Positions 52,798-62,094 are shown, counted from the stretch's first letter. The stretch: 64,000 nucleotides of DNA from Arthrobacter sp. ZGTC131 (GCF_002929275.1 NZ_PJIK01000014.1:36552-100551); one strand, 5' to 3'. A program made the numbers and translations. Notes: generated by a model from the letters alone, not told the origin.

Positions 52798-53277
52798 ATG
52801 GCAGTCGAGCCAAGCACCGCGGCAGAACTCGTGCACCAGATTTTCGACCTCCAGCGGGCGGTCCGGTGCGTTGCGGTCGCCAATGCGCGAGGCATGGACA
52901 CCGGGGTGGCGCTGCAAGGCGTTCTTCGGTTCGTGGGGGAGAAGGAGTCCCGCGCCACGCATCTGGCCGCGCGGCTGGGCGTCAGCGCACCTGTTCTCAG
53001 CCGGCACATCGCCGAACTCGAGGAACTGGGCCTTGTCCACCGCCGGCCTGACCCCGAAGACGGACGGGCCCAGCTCGTTGCCCTCACCGACGCGGGGCGG
53101 GCCAGGCTCGTCGAAATCGAGGAGCACCGCACGGCCACCCTGCAGGGATATCTGCAGGAATGGAGCCAGCGGGACGCCGAGGAGGCGGCGAAAGTTCTCC
53201 GCAATCTCGCGGGATCCCTCCGGGATTCCGCCCGGGCAAAGGCGGCCGGACTCACCACCATGAACCCCGATTCTTAG
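52798..53277 (+). CDS. MarR-family regulator of an efflux pump
   Basis: The 159-residue winged-helix protein has ALQGVLRFVGEKESRATHLA, recognition helix LGVSAPVLSRHIAELEELGL and wing HRRPDPEDGRAQLVALTDAG. The upstream palindrome TTGCCTAAGGCAA fits a MarR operator. A DHA2-type multidrug exporter gene begins eight bases after its stop, so it probably senses the pump's substrate and represses both genes. Confidence 0.9.
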   Translation: MAVEPSTAAELVHQIFDLQRAVRCVAVANARGMDTGVALQGVLRFVGEKESRATHLAARLGVSAPVLSRHIAELEELGLVHRRPDPEDGRAQLVALTDAGRARLVEIEEHRTATLQGYLQEWSQRDAEEAAKVLRNLAGSLRDSARAKAAGLTTMNPDS

Positions 53278-53285
53278 GAGATTCA

Positions 53286-54944
53286 GTGTCGATCCAGACA
53301 TCCGCGCCGCCCGCGGCGATGACCCATCGCCAGATCATGGAAGCCCTCACCGGCCTCCTGGCAGCGTTTTTCACCGCCATCCTCAGCAGCACCATCGTGG
53401 CCAACGCGCTGCCGACCATCATGTCCGAGCTCAAGGGCACGCAGACCGACTTCGCCTGGGTCATCACCGCGGCGCTGCTGGCCAACGCGGCCACCACTCC
53501 CATCTGGGGCAAGCTCGCCGACCTCTTCAGCAAGAAGATCCTGGTCCAGCTGAGCATCGTGATTTTCGTGGCCGGCTCGGTCATGGCCGGGCTGTCCGCC
53601 ACCATCCCCCTGCTGCTGACCGCCCGCGTCATCCAGGGCGTGGCCATGGGCGGACTGACCGCGCTGGCGCAGGCAATCATCGGGTCCATGATTCCCCCGC
53701 GCGACCGCGGCAAGTATTCCGGCTACATGGGCGCCGTCATGGCCGTCGGCACGGCCGGAGGCCCGCTGCTCGGCGGGTTCATCGTCGACAGCCCGCTCGG
53801 CTGGCGTTGGACGTTCTTCGTCTGCGTGCCGCTCGCCGTCGTCGCTCTGATCCTGCTGCAGATCACCCTGAAAATCCCGCACATCAGGCGTCCCGCGAAG
53901 ATCGACTGGCTCGGCTCCATTCTGCTCACGTCCGGTGTCAGCCTCCTGCTGATCTGGGTCTCCTTTGCCGGCAACCCCGACTACTACGACTGGTGGTCCT
54001 GGCAGTCCGGCCTGATGGTCGGCGGCGGTGTGCTTCTGCTGGCGCTGCTGGTGTTAGTGGAGTCCAAGGTGGCTCAGCCCATCATTCCGCTGAAGATCAT
54101 CACCGAGCGCACCACCGCGCTGGCCATCATCGCGTCCGTGGCTGTGGGAGTGGCCATGTTCGGCTCCTCCACCTTCCTCGGCCAGTATTTCCAGGTAGCC
54201 CGCGGCGCCACGCCAACAGAAGCCGGCCTGCTGACGCTGCCCATGATCGCCGGAAACCTGATCGGTTCGGTGGTCTCAGGGCTCCTCGTCAGCCGTACGG
54301 GCAAATGGAAGCGCTACCTCGTTGCGGGCTCCATTCTGCTCATCGGCGGACTGGGCCTCGGCGGCACCATGGATCACACCACGGAACTGTGGCAGGCCGG
54401 CATCTTCACGGCGATCCTCGGCCTGGGGCTGGGCATGCTGATGCAGAACCTCGTTTTGGCCGTCCAGAACACTGTCAGCGCCCGCGACATCGGCACGGCG
54501 AGCGCGTCCGTGGCCTTCTTCCGGTCGGTGGGCGGCGCGATCGGCGTCTCGGTCCTCGGCGCAATCCTCGGAAACCGGGTCAAGGAACTCGCGGCCCAGG
54601 GCTTCGCGGCGGCGGGCATCCCGGCCGGCGGCGGTTCCACAGGGGCGACCCTCGACCTCGCCGACATGCCTGCCCCCGTGCGGGACATCATGCGGGCAGC
54701 CTACGGCGACGCAACTGCAGAGATCTTCCTGATCGCGGGCGCCACTGCCGTGGTGGCGCTTATCGCCGTCCTCCTCATCACGGAACGCCCGCTGCGCCGG
54801 ACGGTGGACATCCAGCCTGCTGCCCGCCCGTCTGATGCCACGCAGGGTCCGGCCGGATCCGGTGACGCAGCGCGGGTTAGGGAACAGTCGCATGGAGCAA
54901 GGCAGGAAAGCCCGACGGCGGAACTCACCTCCGCGGGTAACTGA
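53286..54944 (+). CDS. MFS multidrug exporter, DHA2 family
   Basis: The 552-residue protein starts at GTG 53286 with a TAGGAG ribosome-binding site. About 14 membrane segments are visible. Motif C-like GTAGGPLLGGFIVD and the early SSTIVANALPTIMSELKG are typical of EmrB/QacA proteins, as is WRWTFFVCVPL. The last 60 residues are a hydrophilic tail. The substrate is unknown. It is co-transcribed with the MarR gene. Confidence 0.92.
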   Translation: MSIQTSAPPAAMTHRQIMEALTGLLAAFFTAILSSTIVANALPTIMSELKGTQTDFAWVITAALLANAATTPIWGKLADLFSKKILVQLSIVIFVAGSVMAGLSATIPLLLTARVIQGVAMGGLTALAQAIIGSMIPPRDRGKYSGYMGAVMAVGTAGGPLLGGFIVDSPLGWRWTFFVCVPLAVVALILLQITLKIPHIRRPAKIDWLGSILLTSGVSLLLIWVSFAGNPDYYDWWSWQSGLMVGGGVLLLALLVLVESKVAQPIIPLKIITERTTALAIIASVAVGVAMFGSSTFLGQYFQVARGATPTEAGLLTLPMIAGNLIGSVVSGLLVSRTGKWKRYLVAGSILLIGGLGLGGTMDHTTELWQAGIFTAILGLGLGMLMQNLVLAVQNTVSARDIGTASASVAFFRSVGGAIGVSVLGAILGNRVKELAAQGFAAAGIPAGGGSTGATLDLADMPAPVRDIMRAAYGDATAEIFLIAGATAVVALIAVLLITERPLRRTVDIQPAARPSDATQGPAGSGDAARVREQSHGARQESPTAELTSAGN

Positions 54945-54954
54945 CCGGCAGCCC

Positions 54955-55016
54955 GCTGCCCGCCTCGCCGCCCCAGCGCCGCTGCCCGCCTCGCTGGTGC
55001 CCGCCTCGCCGCCCCA
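54955..55016 (+). repeat. GC-rich short direct repeats
   Basis: Three copies of TGCCCGCCTCGC (starting near 54957, 54983 and 54998), two of them followed by CGCCCCA, lie directly after the DHA2 exporter gene. They are irregularly spaced and give way at 55020 to the AGTGCGAACGAACA repeats. They appear non-coding. Confidence 0.6.
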
Positions 55017-55019
55017 CTT

Positions 55020-55043
55020 AGTGCGAACGAACACTTGAGGCCC
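55020..55043 (+). repeat. Dispersed short repeat, copy 2
   Basis: AGTGCGAACGAACACTTGAG followed by GCCC. It is the plus-strand copy of a cluster of three and can pair with copy 4 (55081-55106) over 15 of 16 core bases to form a long hairpin. Confidence 0.85.
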
Positions 55044-55051
55044 TGGCGCCC

Positions 55052-55076
55052 GGGGGCTTAACTGTTCGTTCGCGCT
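55052..55076 (-). repeat. Dispersed short repeat, copy 3
   Basis: Read on the minus strand: AGCGCGAACGAACAGTTAAG followed by CCCCC. It is closely related to copies 1, 2 and 4. Confidence 0.85.
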
Positions 55077-55080
55077 GCTC

Positions 55081-55106
55081 GGGGCCCTGAAGTGTTCGTT
55101 CGCGCT
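55081..55106 (-). repeat. Dispersed short repeat, copy 4
   Basis: Read on the minus strand: AGCGCGAACGAACACTTCAG followed by GGCCCC. Inverted relative to copy 2, with which it forms a stem around copy 3. Confidence 0.85.
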
Positions 55107-55199
55107 TTCCCGGGAGTATGGGTCGTACTCCGTGGGGATGATCTTCGCCCGCCGATGTTTCGCACGGGCAACGGATTTCGTAGAGTGGGAAGGCTTAGG

Positions 55200-55262
55200 A
55201 TGTCAGACCTGGCTGCTACTACTTCTCTTACCAATTCGCGCTCTCTCCCAAAGGATCCGTGA
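55200..55262 (+). CDS. Possible 20-residue leader peptide before the ABC exporter
   Basis: ATG 55200, preceded by GGAAGGCTTAGG, opens a 20-codon frame (MSDLAATTSLTNSRSLPKDP). Its TGA (55260-55262) overlaps a GTG and lies three bases before the ATG of the ABC exporter. The tight coupling suggests a leader peptide through which translation of the exporter could be controlled. The peptide itself matches nothing I know, and chance cannot be excluded. Confidence 0.45.
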   Translation: MSDLAATTSLTNSRSLPKDP

Positions 55263-55264
55263 GC

Positions 55265-56998
55265 ATGCTCGTCACCCTCATACGGCGCTACTCCAAACCG
55301 TATATGCCGTACATTTTGGCCGTTATTGCGTTTCAATTGGCGTCCACCATCGCGGCCCTCTACCTGCCCAGCCTTAATGCCCAGATCATCGACGAAGGCG
55401 TGGCTCGCGGCGATACCGACTTCATCTGGCGGACGGGCGGCATCATGCTCGTGGTGGCGTTCATCCAGGTGGGCACCGCCATCGCAGGCGTGTACTTCGG
55501 TTCCAAGACGGCCATGGCTGTGGGGCGCGACCTCCGCCGCGGCGTATTCCGCAAGGTAACCAGCTTCTCCGCCAAGGATGTCAACACGTTCGGTGCACCC
55601 ACGCTGATCACCCGCGGCACCAATGACGTCCAGCAGGTGCAGATGCTGGTCCTCATGGGCCTGAACTTCATGGTCGCCACCCCGATCATGTGCATCGGGG
55701 GCATCATCATGGCCCTTCGGGAGGACATCAACCTGTCCTGGCTGGTCTGGGTCTCGGTACCGGTGCTCATCGTGGTGGTCGGCTACCTCGTGGTCCGCCT
55801 GATGCCGCTGTTCCGGTCCATGCAAAAGAAGATCGACCGCATCAACGCGGTTCTGCGCGAACAGATCATCGGCATCCGCGTCGTCCGGGCCTTCGTCCGC
55901 GAGCCCTACGAGACCGAGCGTTTCGGCGAGGCCAACAAGGAACTGACGGACGTGTCCCTGAAGATTGGCGCCCTGTTCGTCCTCATGTTCCCGGCCATCG
56001 GCATGATCCTCCACCTCTCCACGGCAGCCGTCCTCTGGTTCGGCGGCCAGCGGGTGGACTCCGGCGACATGCAGGTCGGCGCCCTGACCGCCTTCCTGCA
56101 ATACCTGCTCCAGATCCTCATGGCCGTCATGATGGGCACGTTCATGGCCATGATGATTCCCCGCGCGTCAGTGTGCGCGGACCGCATCGGCGAGGTGCTC
56201 GACGTCGAACCCTCCATCCATGACCCCGCCCACCCGGAAGTGCCTGCGGCACTGGAAGGGGTCGTCGAGTACCGGAACGTCACGTTCGCCTACCCCGGGG
56301 CGGAAGCTCCCGTGCTGAGCAACATCAGCTTCACCGCCCGCCCGGGGGAGACCGTGGCGATCATCGGCTCCACCGGCGCAGGAAAATCCTCCCTGCTGTC
56401 GCTGCTGCCCCGTCTGTACGACGTCGCCGAAGGCGAGGTGCTGCTCGACGGCGTTTCCGTCAGCAAGCTGGACCGTGCCGAGATCACCAGGCGCGTGGCC
56501 CTCGTGCCGCAGCGCCCCTACCTGTTCTCCGGAACCATCGAACACAACCTGCGCTTCGGCAAAACCGAGGCAACCGATGACGAACTCTGGGATGCCCTCC
56601 ACGTGGCCCAGGGCGACGGATTCGTCCGGGACAAGAAAAACGGCCTCGCGTCCCGCATCGCCCAGGGCGGCACCAACGTTTCCGGCGGCCAGCGCCAGCG
56701 ACTGTGCATCGCCCGGGCTTTGGTGACCAAGCCCAAGGTCTACCTCTTTGACGATTCATTCTCGGCTCTGGACGTCGCAACCGACGCCCGGCTGCGCGCG
56801 GCCCTCAAGCGCACCACCGCCGACGCCACCGTGATCATCGTGGCGCAGCGGATCTCCACCATCATTGAGGCGGACCAGATCCTGGTCCTGGACAACGGCA
56901 GGATCGTGGACCGTGGCACGCACGATGAACTGCTGGAAACGTCGCCAACCTACCAGGAAATTGTTGAGTCCCAGCTGAGCGTGGAGGAAGTGGCATGA
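55265..56998 (+). CDS. Heterodimeric ABC exporter, degenerate-site subunit
   Basis: The 577-residue half-transporter has about six N-terminal helices and an ATPase with Walker A GSTGAGKSS and signature NVSGGQRQRLCIARAL. Its Walker B reads VYLFDDSFSALD, with Asp in place of the catalytic Glu, and its H-loop reads VIIVAQRIST, with Gln in place of His. These two changes mark the degenerate site of asymmetric exporters such as TM287/288 or BmrCD. Start ATG 55265 (AAAGGA nine bases upstream) is preferred to GTG 55259, which overlaps the leader-ORF stop. Its partner is the next gene. Confidence 0.9.
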   Translation: MLVTLIRRYSKPYMPYILAVIAFQLASTIAALYLPSLNAQIIDEGVARGDTDFIWRTGGIMLVVAFIQVGTAIAGVYFGSKTAMAVGRDLRRGVFRKVTSFSAKDVNTFGAPTLITRGTNDVQQVQMLVLMGLNFMVATPIMCIGGIIMALREDINLSWLVWVSVPVLIVVVGYLVVRLMPLFRSMQKKIDRINAVLREQIIGIRVVRAFVREPYETERFGEANKELTDVSLKIGALFVLMFPAIGMILHLSTAAVLWFGGQRVDSGDMQVGALTAFLQYLLQILMAVMMGTFMAMMIPRASVCADRIGEVLDVEPSIHDPAHPEVPAALEGVVEYRNVTFAYPGAEAPVLSNISFTARPGETVAIIGSTGAGKSSLLSLLPRLYDVAEGEVLLDGVSVSKLDRAEITRRVALVPQRPYLFSGTIEHNLRFGKTEATDDELWDALHVAQGDGFVRDKKNGLASRIAQGGTNVSGGQRQRLCIARALVTKPKVYLFDDSFSALDVATDARLRAALKRTTADATVIIVAQRISTIIEADQILVLDNGRIVDRGTHDELLETSPTYQEIVESQLSVEEVA

Positions 56999-59061
56999 CC
57001 GCCGACAAGAAGGGCGCACGCCTGGGCAATCCATCCGTCCCGGCCCAGCCGGCCGCGGATGCCGCGGCGGAGCTGGAGGACGACGACTTCATCGAGGAGG
57101 AGTACAAGCCGTCGGAAGCCGACGGCGACATGTTCGGCGGCATGCCCGCGAAGAAGGCCCAGCATTTCTGGCCCTCCGCCAAACGGCTCATGGGGCTGTT
57201 GAAGCCGGAGGCCGTGGGCATCTACATCGTGGTGGCCATGGTCATTGTTTCCGTGGTCCTCAATGTCATCGCCCCGAAGGTGCTTGGGCAGGCCATGGAC
57301 GTCATCTTCGGCGGCGTCGTAGCCAAACAGCTCCCCGCCGGAGTCAGCAAGGACCAGTTCGTCGAGGGCCTGCGGGCGCAGGGCCAGGACAACTTCGCCG
57401 ACATGATCTCCCGGATGGAGCTCGTTCCGGGCACCGGCATCGACTTCCAGAAGCTGACCGTCCTGATTTCCGCCGTGCTGCTCATGTACTTCGTGGCCAA
57501 CATCTTCCTGTGGCTGCAGGGCTACGTGCTGAACCGGATTGTCATGAAGGTCATCCGCCAGCTCCGCGACGACACCGAAAAGAAGCTCAACCGGCTTCCG
57601 CTCAACTACTTTGACACCCGCCAGCGCGGCGACGTCCTGTCCAGGGTGACGAACGACGTCGACAACGTCCAGCAGGCCCTGCAGCAGGCCTTCGCGCAGC
57701 TGATCAGCTCGCTGCTGACGGTCATCGGCATCGTCATCATGATGTTCATCGTCTCGTGGCAGCTGGCCCTAATTGCCCTGATCGCCCTGCCGCTGTCCGG
57801 AGTGGCGGCCGGCATGATCGGCGCGCGCAGCCAGAAGCTGTTCTCGGCGCAATGGAAGAACACGGGCGAGCTCAACGGCCAGATCGAGGAGTCCTTCTCC
57901 GGGCACGACCTGGTGCGCGTCTTCGGCCGCGACGCCGACATGCTGGAGCGCTTCGAGGAGCGGAACGAGGCCCTGTACAAGGCCAGCTTCGGCGCCCAGT
58001 TCGTTTCCGGCATCATCTTCCCGGTCATGCAGTTCGTTTCCTACCTGAGCTACGTCGGCATCGCCGTGGTGGGCGGCCTGCGGGTTGCTTCCGGCGGCAT
58101 GAGCCTGGGCGACGCCACGGCGTTCATCCAGTACTCGCGAGAGTTCACCCAACCGCTGGGCCAGATGGCGGGCATGGCCAACATGCTGCAGTCCGGCGTG
58201 GCCTCGGCGGAGCGCGTGTTCGAGTTCCTGGACGCGGACGAGCAGGACGCCGAAACCGTCACAGAGCACCTGCCGGCCAAGACCGACGGGCACGTGGAAT
58301 TCCGGAACGTCACCTTCAGCTACACCGAGGACAAGCAGCTCATCGAGAACCTGTCCTTCACCGCCGAGCCCGGGCACACCGTTGCTATCGTCGGGCCCAC
58401 CGGTGCCGGCAAGACCACCCTGGTGAACCTCGTCATGCGCTTCTACGAGCTCAACTCGGGTTCCATCACGCTGGACGGGGTGGACGTCACGCAGCTGAGC
58501 CGGGCCGAACTCCGTTCCAAGGTGGGCATGGTGCTGCAGGATGCCTGGCTGTTCGGCGGCTCCATCTACGACAACATCAGGTACGGCAAGCTTGACGCCA
58601 CCGAGGACCAGATCATGGCCGCGGCCAGGGCCACCTTCGTGGACCGCTTTGTCCGGGCGCTTCCTGACGGCTACGACACCGTGATTGACGAGGAAGGCAA
58701 CAACGTCAGTGCCGGCGAGAAGCAGCTGATCACCATCGCCCGGGCCTTCGTGGCCAACCCGTCCCTGCTCATCCTGGACGAGGCAACCAGCTCCGTGGAC
58801 ACTCGCACCGAGCTTCTCGTGCAGAAGGCCATGGCGGCGCTGCGCACGGACCGGACCAGCTTTGTGATCGCCCACCGGCTCTCCACCATCCGCGATGCCG
58901 ACACCATCCTGGTGATGGAGAACGGCAAGATCGTGGAGCAGGGCAACCACCAGGCACTCCTGGCGGCCGAAGGCGCCTACTACCGGCTGTACATGTCCCA
59001 GTTCGCCGGCGCGGATGCTGAGGAGACGCCCGTGGACGATTCGACGGCGGTGCACAGCTGA
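56995..59061 (+). CDS. Heterodimeric ABC exporter, catalytic subunit
   Basis: This 688-residue partner begins at ATG 56995, overlapping the first subunit's stop. It has an acidic, disordered N-terminal extension (AAAELEDDDFIEEEYKPSEA), a six-helix membrane domain with a longer extracellular insert between helices 1 and 2, and an ATPase with Walker A GPTGAGKTT. The signature is an unusual NNVSAGEKQLITIARAF. The catalytic LLILDEATSSVD (Glu present) and FVIAHRLST (His present) are intact. Together with the upstream subunit it fits the asymmetric exporter pattern. The substrate is unknown. Confidence 0.92.
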   Translation: MTADKKGARLGNPSVPAQPAADAAAELEDDDFIEEEYKPSEADGDMFGGMPAKKAQHFWPSAKRLMGLLKPEAVGIYIVVAMVIVSVVLNVIAPKVLGQAMDVIFGGVVAKQLPAGVSKDQFVEGLRAQGQDNFADMISRMELVPGTGIDFQKLTVLISAVLLMYFVANIFLWLQGYVLNRIVMKVIRQLRDDTEKKLNRLPLNYFDTRQRGDVLSRVTNDVDNVQQALQQAFAQLISSLLTVIGIVIMMFIVSWQLALIALIALPLSGVAAGMIGARSQKLFSAQWKNTGELNGQIEESFSGHDLVRVFGRDADMLERFEERNEALYKASFGAQFVSGIIFPVMQFVSYLSYVGIAVVGGLRVASGGMSLGDATAFIQYSREFTQPLGQMAGMANMLQSGVASAERVFEFLDADEQDAETVTEHLPAKTDGHVEFRNVTFSYTEDKQLIENLSFTAEPGHTVAIVGPTGAGKTTLVNLVMRFYELNSGSITLDGVDVTQLSRAELRSKVGMVLQDAWLFGGSIYDNIRYGKLDATEDQIMAAARATFVDRFVRALPDGYDTVIDEEGNNVSAGEKQLITIARAFVANPSLLILDEATSSVDTRTELLVQKAMAALRTDRTSFVIAHRLSTIRDADTILVMENGKIVEQGNHQALLAAEGAYYRLYMSQFAGADAEETPVDDSTAVHS

Positions 59062-59102
59062 GCGCGGCCGGGCCCGGAAGCACCGACCCCCGGCGCATCG
59101 AG

Positions 59103-59543
59103 GTGCTCGTGCCGATGCGCTGGGGCGACATGGACGCTTACGGGCACATCAACAACGTGCAAATTGTCCGCATGCTGGAGGAAGCCCGCATCGGCGCCTT
59201 CGGCCCTCCCCGCGGCACAGGGCTGCCCGGCGTGGATCCCCACGTCTCGCTGTTCAACGATGTTCCCGAGGGCACCCTGGCGCTCATCGTGGACCACCGC
59301 ATCCGGTATGTTAAGACGCTCGAGTACCGCAACGTGCCCGCGGTGGTCCAGGTGTGGATCGGCGCCGTCAAGGGCGCGAGCTTCGACATTCACTACCTTG
59401 TGCAGGACCCCGTAACTGGCGAGGATTGTGTGAAAGCCTCCAGTCATCTCGCCTTCGTTGAGGAGGCCACCGGAAGGGTCCTGAGGCTGACGCCGGAGCA
59501 GAAGCAGCGGCTGGAGCCCTTCACCGAACGCAGGGAACCCTGA
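59103..59543 (+). CDS. Acyl-CoA thioesterase (4HBT hotdog fold)
   Basis: The 146-residue protein has the 4-hydroxybenzoyl-CoA thioesterase pattern: VPMRWGDMDAYGHINNVQIV with the catalytic Asp near residue 10, then EYRNVPAVVQVWIGAVKGAS and the strand-rich SSHLAFVEEATGRVLRL. Start GTG 59103 is uncertain because a CTG at 59058 overlapping the exporter stop is in frame. It is probably in the same transcript as the exporter. Confidence 0.85.
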   Translation: MLVPMRWGDMDAYGHINNVQIVRMLEEARIGAFGPPRGTGLPGVDPHVSLFNDVPEGTLALIVDHRIRYVKTLEYRNVPAVVQVWIGAVKGASFDIHYLVQDPVTGEDCVKASSHLAFVEEATGRVLRLTPEQKQRLEPFTERREP

Positions 59544-59565
59544 CCGTGGAAAAGGAGCCGAAGCT

Positions 59566-59808
59566 GTGAAACAGAAGAAGAAATCCTGGAAGGACATGCC
59601 TCCGGCCGCGCGCATCGGGACAGTCATCGTGGGCGCGCTGCAGCTGGCGTTCCTCGCCGCCGCCCAGCGGGACATTTCCCGCCGGCCGGCCGAGCAGATC
59701 CGCGGTTCCAAGGCCGTCTGGCGGATGGTGACGCTGATCAACTTCATCGGCCCCGGCAGCTACTTCGCGTTCGGCCGGAAGCCGCTGCCGCAGCCTACCC
59801 GGAAGTAG
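59566..59808 (+). CDS. Small membrane protein, PLDc_N-like
   Basis: The 80-residue protein starts at GTG 59566 with an AAGGAG site. It has a basic N-terminus (KQKKKSWKDMPPAAR), one hydrophobic helix (TVIVGALQLAFLAAAQ) and a second, shorter one ending VTLINFIGPGSYFAFGRK. The end resembles the PLDc_N motif found at the N-terminus of cardiolipin synthases and as small stand-alone proteins. Function unknown. Confidence 0.7.
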   Translation: MKQKKKSWKDMPPAARIGTVIVGALQLAFLAAAQRDISRRPAEQIRGSKAVWRMVTLINFIGPGSYFAFGRKPLPQPTRK

Positions 59809-59862
59809 TTTCCCCGACGGGCATGGTGCCGGCGTTCAGCTTAAGCCTGTAAATTTGAAGCC

Positions 59863-62094
59863 ATGACCCCCGCCACAAAGCCTGCCATGCACCGTGCCCT
59901 CGGAATCTCCAAAGAAATCGAAGACGCAGCATGGTTCGTACTGGGGGCCGGGCTCCAAGGCAAGGCCTCGGCTCTGGACGGCCGCACCCAGACATGGACG
60001 TCGGACGCCGCCGGGGAGGTCCTGGAACGGCTGCAGCGCGGAGTGGCGGACGCCAAGGCGCCCATGATGACCAACCTGCGGCACAACCTCGAGGACGCCT
60101 CGCGCGCGGCGAAGCAGCTGGCCGTGGAACTCCTGTTCCTCCAGTCGCTGCCGTTGGCGCACGAGGTGAAGTCGCTCAAGGTCAAGCGGGCACGGGTCGC
60201 CGAAGCAGCGTCGTGGCTGGAGCCCGCGCTCGAGCTTCCGGACGAGCTCTACAAGGGCATGACCGACCACGGCGTCATCCGGGACCGGACGGCCGAGTTC
60301 AACTGGACCATCTGGGACCACCTGAAGTGGCTTTGCCGGTTTGTGCAGCACGTGGACCAGCAGCCTACTCCCGCCATCAACAAGGCGCTGAAGGATCCCC
60401 TGGCCTTCCACCTGCTGGCCGCCGGAACACCCGGGGACCAGCCCGCCATCCGGCGGAGTGTCGAATACCTGGCCTGGCCCAGCTACTTCGAACCCGTGGT
60501 GGCCGACGTCGAACGCCAGGAGATCCGGGACGCCTTCGCCTCCCTGGTGGGCGGTGCCAAGGGGGACAGCGACGAAGAAATCACCGCCGACATCCGCCGC
60601 ATCCGCCTGCACCTCGACGAGCAGGCAGGCCAGCGCATCGACTGGTACTCCCGGCAGCTGGTCAGCCAGTGGCGCAAGGTGGGAGATCCGGGCCGCCGGG
60701 CCTGGCTGCTGCGCACTCACCACGACAACGCCGAACTCCTCACCGCCTGGCAGGACGAGGAAAAGGTCACCCTCGGCGTCGAACACCTCCGCCTGCTGGA
60801 CGCCGGCGTTACAGCCGGGCTGGTCCAGCACGCCGTGGACGAGGACTACAAACACCTCGGCTACGTGGAGCGGGAGGACACCAAGACGGCGGTCTTCGCC
60901 TTCCTGACCGTCATGAAGCCGGGCGACCTGGCGCTCTACCAGAGCTCCGGGGCGGTCCGGATCGGCGTCGTCCTGGGGGAGCCGGACCACAACGGGGACA
61001 GCCGCCGGATGCGCCGCAAGGTCCGCTGGTTCGATGAAGCCCACGCCACGGCCGATCTGCCGCGCCATGTCCAGCGCCAGCTCGCCACGCCCGGCATCGT
61101 CGTCGACGTCACCCGCGTGGTGCAGGCGCTTCAGGCGCTGGTGCCCGCTGAAGCGGAAACGGAGCCCGACGGCGGCACCGAACCGGCCGCCGTCGTCGCC
61201 CCCGTACAGGAAGGGTTCCGTCCTCTGACGCGCGAGTTCGCGGACTCGCTCCACATGGACCTGGACCCGCTGCAGGAGATCGCCGAGCTGCTGGAGGAAA
61301 ACCGCCAGCTGGTGCTCTACGGTCCGCCGGGAACCGGCAAGACCTTCCTCGCCAAGCATCTGGCCGCCGAGCTCGCGCGGGACAGCACCGACGAGCGCGT
61401 GAAGCTGGTGCAGTTCCACCCCTCCTACGCGTACGAGGACTTCTTCGAGGGCTACCGGCCGGACAAGACGGATGAGGGCCAGGTGTCCTTCAAGCTGGTC
61501 GCCGGGCCGCTGCGCCGGCTGGCCGAGGAGGCCGCAAAGCCCGGCAACGAATCCAAGCCCTACTTCCTCATCATCGACGAGATGAACCGCGCCAACCTGG
61601 CCAAGGTGTTCGGCGAGCTGTACTTCCTGCTGGAGTACCGCGACGACCGCATCTACCTGCAGTACAGCCCCAACGAGCCGTTTACGCTTCCGGACAACCT
61701 GTACATCATCGGCACCATGAACACGGCGGACCGCTCCATCGCCATGATGGATGCCGCCATCCGCCGCCGCTTCGCGTTCATTGAGCTGCACCCCAAGACC
61801 GAGCCGGTGAAGGGGTCGCTGCTGCGGTTCCTGGAGGCACGGCAGCTGGACACCACCCCCGCACTGCTGCTGGACGCGCTCAACGATGCGATCGACGAGT
61901 GGGACCGCGACCTCATGATCGGCCCGTCCTACTTCATGAAGAAGGCCGCCCAGACACCTGCCGGCCTGCGCCGGATCTGGAAGTACGAGCTCATGCCCCT
62001 GCTCGAGGAGCACTACCACGGGCAGCTGAACCGCGCGCAGCTCGAGGAACGCTTCGGGCTGGACCAGCTGCTGGGACGCCTTGCGGCTCGCTAG
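59863..62094 (+). CDS. mcrB: McrB-type AAA+ restriction GTPase
   Basis: The 743-residue protein has a helical N-terminal region (residues about 1-340). An EVE-like segment follows at about 355-400 (MKPGDLALYQSSGAVRIGVV; RRKVRWFDEAH), of the kind thought to read modified bases. The C-terminal AAA+ core has Walker A GPPGTGKTFLAKH near residue 487, Walker B YFLIIDEMNRANLAKVFGEL and the McrB hallmark GTMNTADRSIAMMDAAIRRR. It partners the overlapping McrC gene in a type IV (modification-dependent) system. The specificity is unknown and the N-terminal domain is not one I recognise. Confidence 0.88.
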   Translation: MTPATKPAMHRALGISKEIEDAAWFVLGAGLQGKASALDGRTQTWTSDAAGEVLERLQRGVADAKAPMMTNLRHNLEDASRAAKQLAVELLFLQSLPLAHEVKSLKVKRARVAEAASWLEPALELPDELYKGMTDHGVIRDRTAEFNWTIWDHLKWLCRFVQHVDQQPTPAINKALKDPLAFHLLAAGTPGDQPAIRRSVEYLAWPSYFEPVVADVERQEIRDAFASLVGGAKGDSDEEITADIRRIRLHLDEQAGQRIDWYSRQLVSQWRKVGDPGRRAWLLRTHHDNAELLTAWQDEEKVTLGVEHLRLLDAGVTAGLVQHAVDEDYKHLGYVEREDTKTAVFAFLTVMKPGDLALYQSSGAVRIGVVLGEPDHNGDSRRMRRKVRWFDEAHATADLPRHVQRQLATPGIVVDVTRVVQALQALVPAEAETEPDGGTEPAAVVAPVQEGFRPLTREFADSLHMDLDPLQEIAELLEENRQLVLYGPPGTGKTFLAKHLAAELARDSTDERVKLVQFHPSYAYEDFFEGYRPDKTDEGQVSFKLVAGPLRRLAEEAAKPGNESKPYFLIIDEMNRANLAKVFGELYFLLEYRDDRIYLQYSPNEPFTLPDNLYIIGTMNTADRSIAMMDAAIRRRFAFIELHPKTEPVKGSLLRFLEARQLDTTPALLLDALNDAIDEWDRDLMIGPSYFMKKAAQTPAGLRRIWKYELMPLLEEHYHGQLNRAQLEERFGLDQLLGRLAAR

